From Candidatus Dojkabacteria bacterium (GTDB lineage Bacteria > Patescibacteriota > Dojkabacteria > SC72): a stretch of DNA of 18,230 bases. The notes under the pieces are model-generated. The model was not told the DNA's origin and made no database searches. It saw nothing but the letters and a program-made list of their open reading frames with translations. Shown here one piece after another: positions 6,616 to 13,728 of the stretch. The stretch's first letter is position 1. Each line of letters starts with the position of its first letter. The translations under genes were made by a program, and so were the position numbers. The stretch spans positions 1 through 18,230 of the forward strand of contig JAAZIL010000010.1 in assembly GCA_012800885.1 (NCBI GenBank). Reading direction: 5' to 3'.

Positions 6616-7618
6616 TTTTAATTGCTTTCTCCCATATTGATAGAGTATATATCTTCTCAATATCAATATTGTTAACCTCATTTATATATTTTGTAGCTAT
6701 ATCAACTGTTTGTTGTAATTTATCCTTGTTGATATAGAAGAGACCCTCTCTCTCTCCATCATCTGCTTTATATAATTTCCCCGACTCTATTCCCATTCGT
6801 ATCTGATGATTTCTAGCTACTTCATCTCCTTGGATAAAATCTAACTCTATAATATCTATAGCTTCTTCAGGATTCTCTATTGCGTATTCCCACCCCCTTA
6901 TACTAGCCCTTAGGAATCTAACTAACAGGTCTTCATTCTCTTCAAGATATTGTCTTGTGACAAAAAGTGCATCTTGTAACATGGCTACACCCTCTTCCTC
7001 CATATCAAAAACAATGAACTCATCTTCACTATAACCAGCTTCGATTGGGAGCCAGTATTCATTGTAAATAGTAGCAGAGGCTATATCGATTTCACCATTT
7101 AAAAGTTGGTTCATGTCAAAATTCTGATTAACTAGAGTAACATCTCGATCTCTATCTAATCCCTGCTTCTCAATAAAAGCATAAGGTTCTAATTCATTTC
7201 CACCTGGCCATGTACCGATTGATTTCCCAGTAATATCGGCTGGTGTAGAGATACCTCTATTTTTAAAAGCCATTAATCTAATAGCAGATCTTTGCATACC
7301 TTGACCGATATTCACTAAATCTTCTCCTAAGGATATTGCAGGCAAAACATTACCTGTCCATGCTACAGCAATATCAGTATGTCCAGCGATTAATACATCT
7401 ACTGGATTAATCCCTACACCACCTGGGAGTATTTCAATGTCAATATCTTCATCCTCATAATAGCCCAGCTTATCAGCTACTAAGAATCCCATAAATTGAC
7501 CTTGATCTACCCATTTTAACTGTAGGGTTACTCTATCCATATTACTCTTACTTTCTTGCTTATTTTTGATTTTTGTAAACAAGAAATAGACTCCTATAGC
7601 TACTATTACTAGAAGCAA
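6608..7618 (-). CDS. ABC transporter substrate-binding protein, NMT1/THI5 (ThiY/RibY-like) family
   Basis: The binding component of an importer. After a hydrophobic anchor it has the NMT1 fold signature: LQLKWVDQGQFMGFLVADKLGYY, LPGG, DIAVAWTGN, SIGTWPGGNE, the LVNQNFDMNQLL and YNEYW segments, and FLRASIRGWEYAIENPEEAI. Relatives bind planar heterocycles such as formylaminopyrimidine (ThiY) or riboflavin (RibY). Uracil phosphoribosyltransferase directly downstream points to a pyrimidine base. The coordinates given start at a TTG (7618) that keeps the anchor. A better start, ATG at 7666, gives MEGEKQNPSQTPFL, but a TAG codon (7624-7622) separates it in frame from the anchor LLLLVIVAIGV. The next ATG (7540) would lose the anchor. 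The gene may be damaged, read through, or started at a weak codon. Confidence 0.85.
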   Translation of the reverse strand: MLLVIVAIGVYFLFTKIKNKQESKSNMDRVTLQLKWVDQGQFMGFLVADKLGYYEDEDIDIEILPGGVGINPVDVLIAGHTDIAVAWTGNVLPAISLGEDLVNIGQGMQRSAIRLMAFKNRGISTPADITGKSIGTWPGGNELEPYAFIEKQGLDRDRDVTLVNQNFDMNQLLNGEIDIASATIYNEYWLPIEAGYSEDEFIVFDMEEEGVAMLQDALFVTRQYLEENEDLLVRFLRASIRGWEYAIENPEEAIDIIELDFIQGDEVARNHQIRMGIESGKLYKADDGEREGLFYINKDKLQQTVDIATKYINEVNNIDIEKIYTLSIWEKAIKNE

Positions 7619-7666
7619 GAGCTAAAGAAATGGAGTTTGAGAAGGATTTTGCTTTTCTCCTTCCAT
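7619..7666 (-). other. In-frame extension of the binding-protein gene interrupted by TAG
   Basis: ATG at 7666-7664 reads 14 codons, then TAG (7624-7622), then continues in the same frame into the hydrophobic anchor of the binding protein. A short polar head before a membrane anchor is the usual layout for such proteins, so the pre-TAG codons look genuinely coding. The ATG lies 38 nt after the stop of the preceding permease. Confidence 0.5.
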
Positions 7667-7704
7667 ATTAAAAATATAATTAATTTAAATATATCTGTAT
7701 TCCT

Positions 7705-8466
7705 TTACGTTTTCTGCCACGTTATTATTTTCTTTTGTATAAAACTAACAGAAAAGTAAAAGATAGTACCGAAAATTGTAATAAACATTATTCCTGCCCA
7801 TACTAATTTAAGATTGTATAGGCCTCTCTTAGAGAGAATAAAGACACCAATACCAGCGTATCCTCCAAAAAACTCAGATGTAACAGCAGTAAAGATTGCT
7901 AATATAGTACTTACTTTTATAGTATTTAGAATAGTTGGGAGAGATTTAGGTAATAGTACCTTATTTAATATTTGTTTGTGAGAAGCAGAATAAGAGAGGA
8001 GTAAATCATTATGCTTTTCATCTATAGAGGTTAGTTCATGAAGAGATGAAATAAACATAGGGAAAAAGGTAACAAGAGATACTATGACTATTTTCTGTAT
8101 CTGATTATTACCCACTATTCCACCTAATATGGCGGTTAAGGCTATTAAGGGGATAGAATTTATTAGAATAGAGGTATTTACTAATGAATTGGAGAACTTT
8201 TTGTTTCTGTATATTAATAGAGCAGATACTAATCCTAAACTATTACCTATAATCCATCCAAATATTATCTCTTGAATGGTATAGATCATCTCTTTAGTTA
8301 GTATATCTAGATTATTGATAACGGTGTCTATAATATCTGATGGTTTAACCAGAATTGTTTGAGATATATTAAAGATATGTAAAAGGAGTTCCCAGAAAAC
8401 AAAGAAAAGTATAATACTTAATACTGAGATAAGTGTGTATCTATATTTCTTAATTACATGCATCAT
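7705..8466 (-). CDS. ABC transporter permease (SsuC/TauC/ThiX-like), second in operon
   Basis: A 253-residue integral membrane subunit with about six helices (roughly 11-31, 64-86, 97-118, 124-142, 186-206, 223-244). The cytoplasmic coupling loop (EAA-type) lies at about 156-178 and ends in the typical VLLPKSLP. It contacts the ATPase encoded just upstream, which it overlaps by 17 nt (14 nt if the second methionine, at 8463, is the true start). Together with the second permease in this operon it should form a heterodimeric channel, rather than the homodimer usual for SsuC or ThiX. The substrate is not shown by this subunit. Confidence 0.9.
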   Translation of the reverse strand: MMHVIKKYRYTLISVLSIILFFVFWELLLHIFNISQTILVKPSDIIDTVINNLDILTKEMIYTIQEIIFGWIIGNSLGLVSALLIYRNKKFSNSLVNTSILINSIPLIALTAILGGIVGNNQIQKIVIVSLVTFFPMFISSLHELTSIDEKHNDLLLSYSASHKQILNKVLLPKSLPTILNTIKVSTILAIFTAVTSEFFGGYAGIGVFILSKRGLYNLKLVWAGIMFITIFGTIFYFSVSFIQKKIITWQKT

Positions 8467-9220
8467 TTAAATATCCCCTTATTTCTTTTATATAATTAAA
8501 GTATTTGGAACTTCCTTCATAAGTGTTTCTAGGATATGGAAGATCTATTTCTATAGTTTTATGTATAGTAGAAGGTTTTTTTGTTAATATAATGACTTTT
8601 TGTGAAAGGAATACTGCCTCTTGAATACTGTGAGTTACAAAAAGAATAGTCTTTTTTAATTTTGTCCATATCTTGACAATTTCATTATTCATTTTTCTCC
8701 TGTTTATCTCATCTAAAGAACCGAAAGGTTCATCCATAAGTAATAACTCTGGATTATATGCTAAAGCTCTTCCTATAGAGACTTTCTGTTGCATACCTCC
8801 TGACAATTCACTAGGTCTGTAGTTAGAATATGGAGTTAAATCAACTACAGCAAGGAGTTTTTTGATATCTTCTTTCCTATTCTTTTGCTCGTATCCCATT
8901 ATTTCAAGGGGGAGAGATATATTTTCAGTTACATTTCTCCATTCTAGTAGTGTAGGCTTCTGAAATATTAACCCTATATCTCTGTTTTTAGAAGCAGTTT
9001 CTGGTTTTCTGTTATCTATTCTAATCTTACCTGTAATCTTGCATGTGTCTCTAGTAGGTAATCCACTTATTATTCTAAAGAGGGTTGACTTACCACAGCC
9101 TGATGGTCCAATAATTGAAACAAAACTTCCCTTTTTAACAGAGAAACTCATATCTCTTAATACATGTAGATCCTTTCCATTACCTTCAAACAGTACATTA
9201 AGATTTTCAATTGTTATCAT
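8450..9220 (-). CDS. ABC transporter ATP-binding protein (SsuB/TauB/ThiZ-like)
   Basis: The ATPase of the importer. With the ATG at 9220 it has 256 residues and starts in the usual way (MITIENLNVLF). All nucleotide-binding elements are intact: Walker A GPSGCGKST (38-46), Q-loop glutamine Q87 in IFQKPTLLEW, ABC signature LSGGMQQK (139-146), Walker B LLLMDEP with catalytic E164, D-loop SLD, and the switch histidine H197 in VTHS. Starts at 9235 and 9265 are also open but lengthen the overlap with the preceding permease; the chosen start overlaps it by 14 nt. The LLEWRNVTEN segment is typical of importers for nitrate, sulfonate, taurine and thiamine precursors. One ATPase presumably serves as a homodimer beneath two different permeases. 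Confidence 0.95.
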   Translation of the reverse strand: MITIENLNVLFEGNGKDLHVLRDMSFSVKKGSFVSIIGPSGCGKSTLFRIISGLPTRDTCKITGKIRIDNRKPETASKNRDIGLIFQKPTLLEWRNVTENISLPLEIMGYEQKNRKEDIKKLLAVVDLTPYSNYRPSELSGGMQQKVSIGRALAYNPELLLMDEPFGSLDEINRRKMNNEIVKIWTKLKKTILFVTHSIQEAVFLSQKVIILTKKPSTIHKTIEIDLPYPRNTYEGSSKYFNYIKEIRGYLNDACN

Positions 9221-10076
9221 ATTGGAATTGCCCATATCTATATTTTCTATTAATATAATTTTCAAATTTTGAAATAGCTATATAGAACAGTAAAGAGAGT
9301 AAAGAGATAATAATTATACTTACCCATACTCTTGGAATTAACAGATTGTTAAATGAATTGTAAATGTCTTTTCCAATGCCAGTTTTAACAGAGAGGGGAA
9401 GTTCAGTAATAATACTTGCTACTATACTTGCAGTAACAAGAGTCTTCATGTTAATTAAAAGAGTAGGAACAAGAGAAGGAAGTATTAGATATCTAAATAT
9501 ATACTTCTTCTCTCTTGTGTATGAATAAAGGAGTAAAGAATAGTATTCAGGTAAGTTAATAATAGTATTTCTTACTGCTACAGTAATAGGGAAGATATTA
9601 AAAAGGATAATAACAAATATTTTTGTTGTGGCACCGTAACCTAAATATACAGCTATTATTGGGGCTAGTGCTGGTACAGGAATAAGTTGAGTTAAGAAAA
9701 TGAAAGGGAATAGTATAGAGTTATGCAAATTATTTTGAGATATTATTATACCTAATATGGAACCTAGTATTAGAGATAGTACAAAACCGATACCTGCATC
9801 TCTTAGGCTATATAAAGATTTTACAAATACAGTTTGATACCTACTAGAGTGTTGTGTAAAAAACTCTTTGTATATGAATTGATACAGATTTGATGGTTTA
9901 GGAGCTATTCTAAGAGGAATATTAAAATATTCAAATGCTTTCTCCCATACGAGAAAGATTATAAAAAGACTTAGTATTGTAATTAATATTTTCTTTGTTG
10001 GAATATTTAAAAAAAAAGACCTTTTAGGTCTTTTGAAATTATTCTTCTCTTCTTTTGTATGTCTTAGATTTTGCAC
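9207..10076 (-). CDS. ABC transporter permease (SsuC/TauC-like), first gene of the pyrimidine-type operon
   Basis: An integral membrane subunit of about 289 residues with about six helices and an EAA loop (LLLYSYTREKKYIFRYLILPSLVP). A long basic N-terminal tail (HTKEEKNNFKRPKRS) precedes the first helix. The start is chosen as GTG at 10076: the frame also has a TTG at 10103, but that codon lies inside the promoter spacer and would not be in the mRNA. The predicted transcription start falls only 3-5 nt before the GTG, so the message would be almost leaderless. It is the only gene of the window ending in TGA, and that stop overlaps the ATPase start. It differs clearly from the other permease, so the pair is not a recent duplicate. 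Confidence 0.88.
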   Translation of the reverse strand: MQNLRHTKEEKNNFKRPKRSFFLNIPTKKILITILSLFIIFLVWEKAFEYFNIPLRIAPKPSNLYQFIYKEFFTQHSSRYQTVFVKSLYSLRDAGIGFVLSLILGSILGIIISQNNLHNSILFPFIFLTQLIPVPALAPIIAVYLGYGATTKIFVIILFNIFPITVAVRNTIINLPEYYSLLLYSYTREKKYIFRYLILPSLVPTLLINMKTLVTASIVASIITELPLSVKTGIGKDIYNSFNNLLIPRVWVSIIIISLLSLLFYIAISKFENYINRKYRYGQFQYDNN

Positions 10077-10087
10077 TCTAAGAATTA

Positions 10088-10116
10088 AGTATATATTTAA
10101 CAAAATTATGTGTCAA
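10088..10116 (-). promoter_or_regulatory. Near-consensus promoter of the transporter/upp/tudS operon
   Basis: On the minus strand a perfect TTGACA (10111-10116), a 17-bp spacer and TATACT (10088-10093) predict transcription start at about 10080. The first usable start codon, GTG at 10076, is only a few nucleotides further. No operator repeat is seen around it. Confidence 0.75.
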
Positions 10117-10325
10117 GTTTTTTAACTATATTTTTCTATCTAAATGCTACTATCCTGTTTATTAATATAACTTCGGTTGGAAAAGCTAATGATTATGAAG
10201 AGGAATATAATCCAAGTAAAATGTTACAGAATAATGATATGAACAATCCTTATAGATATATCTATAAGGGATTAGATAGAGTAATAAGATGTAGTATTAA
10301 TAAGTATTGTAGAGTATTGATATAA
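10110..10325 (+). CDS. Possible small secreted protein (weak)
   Basis: A 71-codon frame opens at GTG 10110. It begins with a hydrophobic stretch ending TSVGKA-ND that looks like a signal peptide with a cleavage site near residue 26, followed by a short polar peptide (NDYEEEYNPSKM). It fills the gap between the divergent operon promoter and the next plus-strand promoter. A possible promoter (TTGCAC at 10071-10076, TATTTA at 10094-10099, 17-bp spacing) would make it leaderless. No homologue is recognised, and the GTG lies at the edge of the opposite -35 box, so it may be chance. Confidence 0.3.
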   Translation: MSSFLTIFFYLNATILFINITSVGKANDYEEEYNPSKMLQNNDMNNPYRYIYKGLDRVIRCSINKYCRVLI

Positions 10326-10345
10326 ATATGTATTAGACCTATAAT
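10317..10345 (+). promoter_or_regulatory. Consensus promoter for the gene at 10373
   Basis: TTGATA (10317-10322), a 17-bp spacer and a perfect TATAAT (10340-10345) predict transcription start near 10352, leaving a leader of about 21 nt without a Shine-Dalgarno sequence. Confidence 0.65.
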
Positions 10346-10372
10346 TAATAATTAAATTCTATTATTAAATCT

Positions 10373-11044
10373 ATGAGGCATAAAGAACCATTTTATACTA
10401 GAAGAAGGAAAAGAACAGGTACATTACCAGGATGGATAGATAATTCTCAAATCGCAGAAGAGTTGGCATATATTGAGAAAGATGGGAGAGATAAAGCTTT
10501 AAGATATGAAAAAGTTCTAGAAGAGTGTCACATGAACCCGATTGAAGCTGAAAATACTACTTTCGTTGATTTATTACTTACGGAATTACCTCATCTCTTT
10601 AAAGAGGGAATTGATGAAGAAACAAAAGAGAGATATATCGTAACATCTCATGCTATTTTTTCAGAAAATACTAGCCCCCAATATAACTGTCTTCTTGAAG
10701 CTGACGTGGACTTCTTATATGATTTATTTCATAGGCAAGACTTCATATTTTTGAATACTCCTTCATTGAAGCCGTTTTATTATGGTAGATCTATTATAGT
10801 TTTTTCTAAACACGGCTGTTTAATTACTGAAAGAACAGATAAGCCTAGTACAAAGGTAGACGAGCCTAGTAACGTCTCATTTGATTATGTACCTAGTCAT
10901 CAAGATTGGGAGAATATAAGGGATATCAACCCAGACAAACTTAAAAAATTTCTTCAAGTTTTTGCTTTCTATGAGAGAATAGGCGATCAAATAGATGAAC
11001 TATTTCAAGAGAATATTGGAGAGGCAGGATCAATAGGAGAATAG
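10373..11044 (+). CDS. Hypothetical soluble protein
   Basis: A 223-residue cytoplasmic protein without signal peptide or membrane helix, which I cannot assign to a family. It has a basic N terminus (RHKEPFYTRRRKRTG), a helical, acidic middle (ELPHLFKEGIDEETKERY), a central beta-like segment with aromatic residues (FLNTPSLKPFYYGRSIIVFSKHG) and a helical C terminus (DKLKKFLQVFAFYERIGDQIDELF). It has its own consensus promoter. A short hairpin at the stop codon (GAGAA-TAG-TTCTC) could weakly terminate it. It is followed by a 409-nt gene-poor stretch. Confidence 0.75.
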   Translation: MRHKEPFYTRRRKRTGTLPGWIDNSQIAEELAYIEKDGRDKALRYEKVLEECHMNPIEAENTTFVDLLLTELPHLFKEGIDEETKERYIVTSHAIFSENTSPQYNCLLEADVDFLYDLFHRQDFIFLNTPSLKPFYYGRSIIVFSKHGCLITERTDKPSTKVDEPSNVSFDYVPSHQDWENIRDINPDKLKKFLQVFAFYERIGDQIDELFQENIGEAGSIGE

Positions 11045-11181
11045 TTCTCTACTTTTACCTCAACATTATTCCTCTTGATATAAAGATTTCACAATACACG
11101 CCCACTCTATTTTATCACCCTGAAGTAAGTTTTTAGTTTGATTTACTAAGAGTAAGAATAGGTTGGCTAGTAGACATAATT

Positions 11182-11387
11182 ATGAACTTGGAATTGACTG
11201 ATATTTTTAATTTAGAAAGAGTTCTTAATCATTTTTTACAGCAAGAATGTTATACGTAAAAAAGAAAGCCTAAAGGTTTATGGGAAAGATGGTAGTATTT
11301 AGTACTGGTAAAGAAAATATCAATGCTGCTGTCAGGATAAAACTAGAGAATCAAATATGTAGATTTGACAACAAATGTTCACTATGA
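11182..11387 (+). pseudogene. Possible decayed coding sequence in three frames
   Basis: Three overlapping short frames follow one another: MNLELTDIFNLERVLNHFLQ... (11182-11259), a start-less frame reading RKKESLKVYGKDGSI (ends 11302) and MGKMVVFSTGKENINAAVRI... (11280-11387). Joined by two frameshifts they would give one continuous, protein-like sequence of about 65 residues. No family is recognised and the composition is permissive, so this is tentative. Confidence 0.2.
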
Positions 11388-11393
11388 GATTAT
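11365..11393 (+). promoter_or_regulatory. Promoter of the lipoprotein gene
   Basis: A perfect TTGACA (11365-11370), a 17-bp spacer and GATTAT (11388-11393) predict transcription start near 11400, giving an AU-rich leader of about 54 nt before the ATG at 11454. Confidence 0.5.
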
Positions 11394-11453
11394 TCAGTAT
11401 ATATTTAAATTATTAATACTAAATTTTCAGATTTAATCTTATTAAAAGTTCTA

Positions 11454-11987
11454 ATGAAGTTAAAATCTCTTAAGTATATATTGTATTTCTGTGTTATTGT
11501 TCTTTCCTCATTTCTTTTAACAGCTTGCACTAAGAGTAATGATAGTTTGGACTCTTCCAAGAGTGAAGAAAGCGTATCAGAAAAACCTACCGAAGAGGTG
11601 CAGGTAATAGGTAATATCCCTGATGAGATAGTTCAAGATATTAAAGATTCTTACATTGGTACCTATACTGATATTGTAATACAGGAGATAGGTATGAGTT
11701 TGCCTAATTACTATATGATAGACTTTAATGAAGAAGGGTATTTTGTTAAGATAAAACCGGTTGATGTACGATTAGAAGAAGTTATCAGAATATTGGATTC
11801 GAATAAGATGCCTTATAAGAACGTTAATATATTACTAGCATTTACACAGGAAATGGAGGATCCTAGATGGGAAAGAGTATATAGTGTGGAGGTATGGGTA
11901 AAACTTGATGGTTTCGATGATACGTATCATGCATATGTTTCAGAGTTAGCTGCACCAGAAGATCATCCAGCTATGTCAAAAGATTAA
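11454..11987 (+). CDS. Putative lipoprotein of unknown function
   Basis: 177 residues. A basic start (MKLKSLKY), a hydrophobic core and the lipobox LTAC (C25) form a lipoprotein signal peptide. A Ser/Glu/Lys-rich linker of about 25 residues follows, then a globular domain of about 125 residues (from GNIPDEIVQDI) with a mixed alpha/beta pattern, acidic throughout. No catalytic motif or named domain is recognised. It should be tethered to the outer face of the membrane. It stands alone, flanked by gene-poor stretches of 409 and 319 nt. A short T-rich run (AATTTTTTCTT) after the stop may help termination. Confidence 0.8.
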   Translation: MKLKSLKYILYFCVIVLSSFLLTACTKSNDSLDSSKSEESVSEKPTEEVQVIGNIPDEIVQDIKDSYIGTYTDIVIQEIGMSLPNYYMIDFNEEGYFVKIKPVDVRLEEVIRILDSNKMPYKNVNILLAFTQEMEDPRWERVYSVEVWVKLDGFDDTYHAYVSELAAPEDHPAMSKD

Positions 11988-12306
11988 AGCTAATTTTTTC
12001 TTAAAACATACATATCATACTGGAAATTCTCTGATTATTACATTGGATTTATTATGTAATCTGTAGACTTATTAAGAAAATCCCTACTCTGTTTTATCTT
12101 CTTTGATGTGGTATACAATTACAACAAATCTGAGGAATGGGATCAGTTATATGACGTTATTATATGAATACAAAACCTAAAGAGGTTTCATTTATAGGAA
12201 TGTTTGTATGAATTATAAAGAGTTTTAGCTTGTAAGGTGTAACAAGTTTTATTGTGTTTATCAGTAGAATGATACTTCAAGATTTGGTACAAAATCAAAG
12301 GATTTT
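11988..12306. other. Gene-poor interval of 319 nt with small hairpins
   Basis: No intact gene is seen. Inverted repeats are ATTACAT/ATGTAAT (12037-12043 with 12054-12060) and AAACCT/AGGTTT (12073-offset by 100: 12173-12178 with 12183-12188), neither with a good T run. One start-less open frame (12060-12164) reads plausibly as protein near its end (NKSEEWDQLYDVII) and could be a gene remnant. Confidence 0.35.
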
Positions 12307-12810
12307 CTATCGAGTCTCCCATCTATTTAGATCTACAAAAATAGCATAATTCCTATTTGGTGTATCTGGGGTGACATTGTCAATATCCGCAATACTTTCA
12401 CTATCTAACCAATATACTCTGATTGTTTTATCTGCTGTAATTACGAAAAATTCTTCATAATTAGCTATCGTAGCAGAATTATCAATTGAGAAGCCTAATT
12501 CAGAAAGTGAATTAATGAAAAATGTCATAATTTCTCTCCCACTTCCAGTGGTTTGAAATAGCCATTGCCAACTACCTTCATTAGAAGGAATCTCATTAAT
12601 TAAAATTGCTTCTGGATAGACAGGTAACCCTTCAGGGAGGGGTTTGGTTGGTATATATTCTTCACTATCATTATTTGTAATAGAGGTTAATTCTGTTTGT
12701 GCCTGATTGCTATTTTCAACATGATTAGAATTGTAGGTGTTTAATAAATATATACCGACCCCAATAGCCGTAACACCAAGAATTCCAAATAGGATTGTTT
12801 TTTTTGTCAT
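12307..12810 (-). CDS. Membrane-anchored or secreted protein of unknown function
   Basis: 167 residues. An N-terminal hydrophobic segment (about 6-23) follows MTKK and acts as a signal anchor or signal peptide; no lipobox is present. A low-complexity Asn/Ser/Thr-rich linker (about 26-50) precedes a compact domain starting at LPEGLPVYPEAI and running through WQWLFQTTGSGREIMTFFINSLSELGF. This arrangement, a VYP-type opening followed by an amphipathic helix ending in GF/GW, recurs in small secreted proteins of several bacteria, but no function is known to me. It lies 65 nt downstream of tRNA-His on the same strand and has its own extended -10 promoter. Confidence 0.75.
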   Translation of the reverse strand: MTKKTILFGILGVTAIGVGIYLLNTYNSNHVENSNQAQTELTSITNNDSEEYIPTKPLPEGLPVYPEAILINEIPSNEGSWQWLFQTTGSGREIMTFFINSLSELGFSIDNSATIANYEEFFVITADKTIRVYWLDSESIADIDNVTPDTPNRNYAIFVDLNRWETR

Positions 12811-12848
12811 GGAGAGGAAAAAGTAAATTTATATATTCAATATGTATG

Positions 12849-12857
12849 AGTATAGCA
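12849..12857 (-). promoter_or_regulatory. Extended -10 promoter between tRNA-His and the downstream gene
   Basis: On the minus strand TG-C-TATACT is an extended -10 element (TG at 12857-12856, hexamer 12854-12849). It would start transcription near 12842, about 31 nt before the ATG at 12810. No -35 box is needed or seen. Confidence 0.5.
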
Positions 12858-12875
12858 TATCTTGCCTTTATTATT

Positions 12876-12953
12876 TGGGGTGGATGATGGGACTTGAACC
12901 CACAGCCCTCGGTTCCACAAACCGATGCTCTAACCTATTGAGCTACATCCACC
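12876..12953 (-). tRNA. tRNA-His (GTG anticodon), with encoded G-1 and CCA
   Basis: The minus strand folds as a full cloverleaf. The acceptor stem GTGGATG (12952-12946) pairs with CATCCAC, the D arm contains GCTC...GAGC, the anticodon stem is TCGGT/ACCGA with loop TTGTGGA (anticodon GTG), and the T arm holds GGGTTCAAGTCCC. The extra 5' guanine at 12953 faces the discriminator C73 (12879), the histidine-identity pair, and the 3' CCA is encoded (12878-12876). Confidence 0.97.
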
Positions 12954-12963
12954 ATATATCAAT

Positions 12964-12993
12964 ATTATACACTATCTACTCGTTTAGCTTAAA
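12964..12993 (-). promoter_or_regulatory. Promoter of tRNA-His
   Basis: On the minus strand TTTAAG (12988-12993), an 18-bp spacer and a perfect TATAAT (12964-12969) place transcription start about 4 nt before the 5' end of the tRNA. Confidence 0.55.
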
Positions 12994-12994
12994 C

Positions 12995-13726
12995 ATGTTA
13001 GAATCTAGTATGACCCTTACAAAGATAATACTTAATGATTTACAGAAATACTCTAATACTGAGAAACAGAGAGTAAGTATTAAATACTTTAAAACAGCAA
13101 AGGGTGAGTATGGCTATGGAGATCAGTTCTGGGGTGTTAGCGTACCCGATATTAGAAAAGTAGCAAAGAAATATTTTACATTAATCTCTCTTAATCAAGT
13201 AAAAGAATTAATAAAAAGTAAGATACATGAGGTAAGATTACTAGGATATATTATACTCACATACAAATATGAAAAAGGAGATAGTAGAACTAAAGAAGAA
13301 ATATTTAATTTTTACATTCACAATCTTTACGGTGCTAATAATTGGGATATTGTAGATCTATCATGTTACAAGATATTAGGTGATTACGTACTGAATAATC
13401 CAGAGAAAAGATATTTACTTTATCAATTAGCAGATAGTAAAAATATGTGGGAACAACGTATAGCAATTGTGTCTACTTATGCATTAATAAAAAAGAATGA
13501 GTTTAGTGATACTTTACAGATAGCTAAGATACTACTTAACCATGAACACGATCTGATTCATAAGGCTGTTGGGTGGATGTTAAGAGAAGTCGGTAAACAA
13601 GATATAGAGGAATTAAGGATGTTCCTTAATGCAAATATTAAAGATATTAATAACACTACATTAAGATATGCAATAGAGAGAATGGATAATAATGAAAGAA
13701 AATATTATTTAAAATCTAAAAAGTAG
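12995..13726 (+). CDS. alkD: DNA alkylation repair protein, AlkD-type HEAT-repeat glycosylase
   Basis: AlkD removes positively charged N3- and N7-alkylated purines without flipping the base, using stacked HEAT-like repeats. This 243-residue protein matches along its length: FKTAKGEYGYGDQFWGV near the N terminus, NNWDIVD with W117 and the catalytic aspartate D121, WEQRIAIVSTYALI with R155, HDLIHKAVGWMLREVGK with W194, and TTLRYAIERM near the end. These correspond to the lesion-cradling Trp/Asp/Arg/Trp set of Bacillus cereus AlkD. The frame is open back to 12842, but that part is antisense to tRNA-His and is not coding. ATG 12995 is used; ATG 13010 is equally possible. A weak promoter (TTGAGC 12938-12943, TATTAT 12963-12968, 19-bp spacing) would overlap the tRNA. 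Confidence 0.93.
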   Translation: MLESSMTLTKIILNDLQKYSNTEKQRVSIKYFKTAKGEYGYGDQFWGVSVPDIRKVAKKYFTLISLNQVKELIKSKIHEVRLLGYIILTYKYEKGDSRTKEEIFNFYIHNLYGANNWDIVDLSCYKILGDYVLNNPEKRYLLYQLADSKNMWEQRIAIVSTYALIKKNEFSDTLQIAKILLNHEHDLIHKAVGWMLREVGKQDIEELRMFLNANIKDINNTTLRYAIERMDNNERKYYLKSKK

Positions 13727-13728
13727 TG

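Larger units (their letters stand above)
11045..11453. other. Gene-poor interval of 409 nt
   Basis: No intact gene is visible. The middle (11182-11387) holds short coding-like frames that may be a decayed gene (separate entry). The 3' part holds the promoter of the lipoprotein gene. The first 130 nt show nothing recognisable. Confidence 0.5.

Noticed and set aside
6616..6681. Longer start for uracil phosphoribosyltransferase
   Set aside because: It adds a basic 22-residue tail absent from the family and overlaps the binding-protein gene by 74 nt; ATG 6615 fits the family length.
11101..12120. Similar 13-nt stretches (ACTCTRTTTTATC) in the two gaps flanking the lipoprotein
   Set aside because: Similarity does not extend beyond the short AT-rich core, so chance is the simpler explanation.
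12842..12994. Upstream extension of the alkD frame by 51 codons (GWMMGLEPTALGSTNRC...)
   Set aside because: It is the reverse complement of tRNA-His, a well-known source of false ORFs; AlkD homology begins only after 12995.
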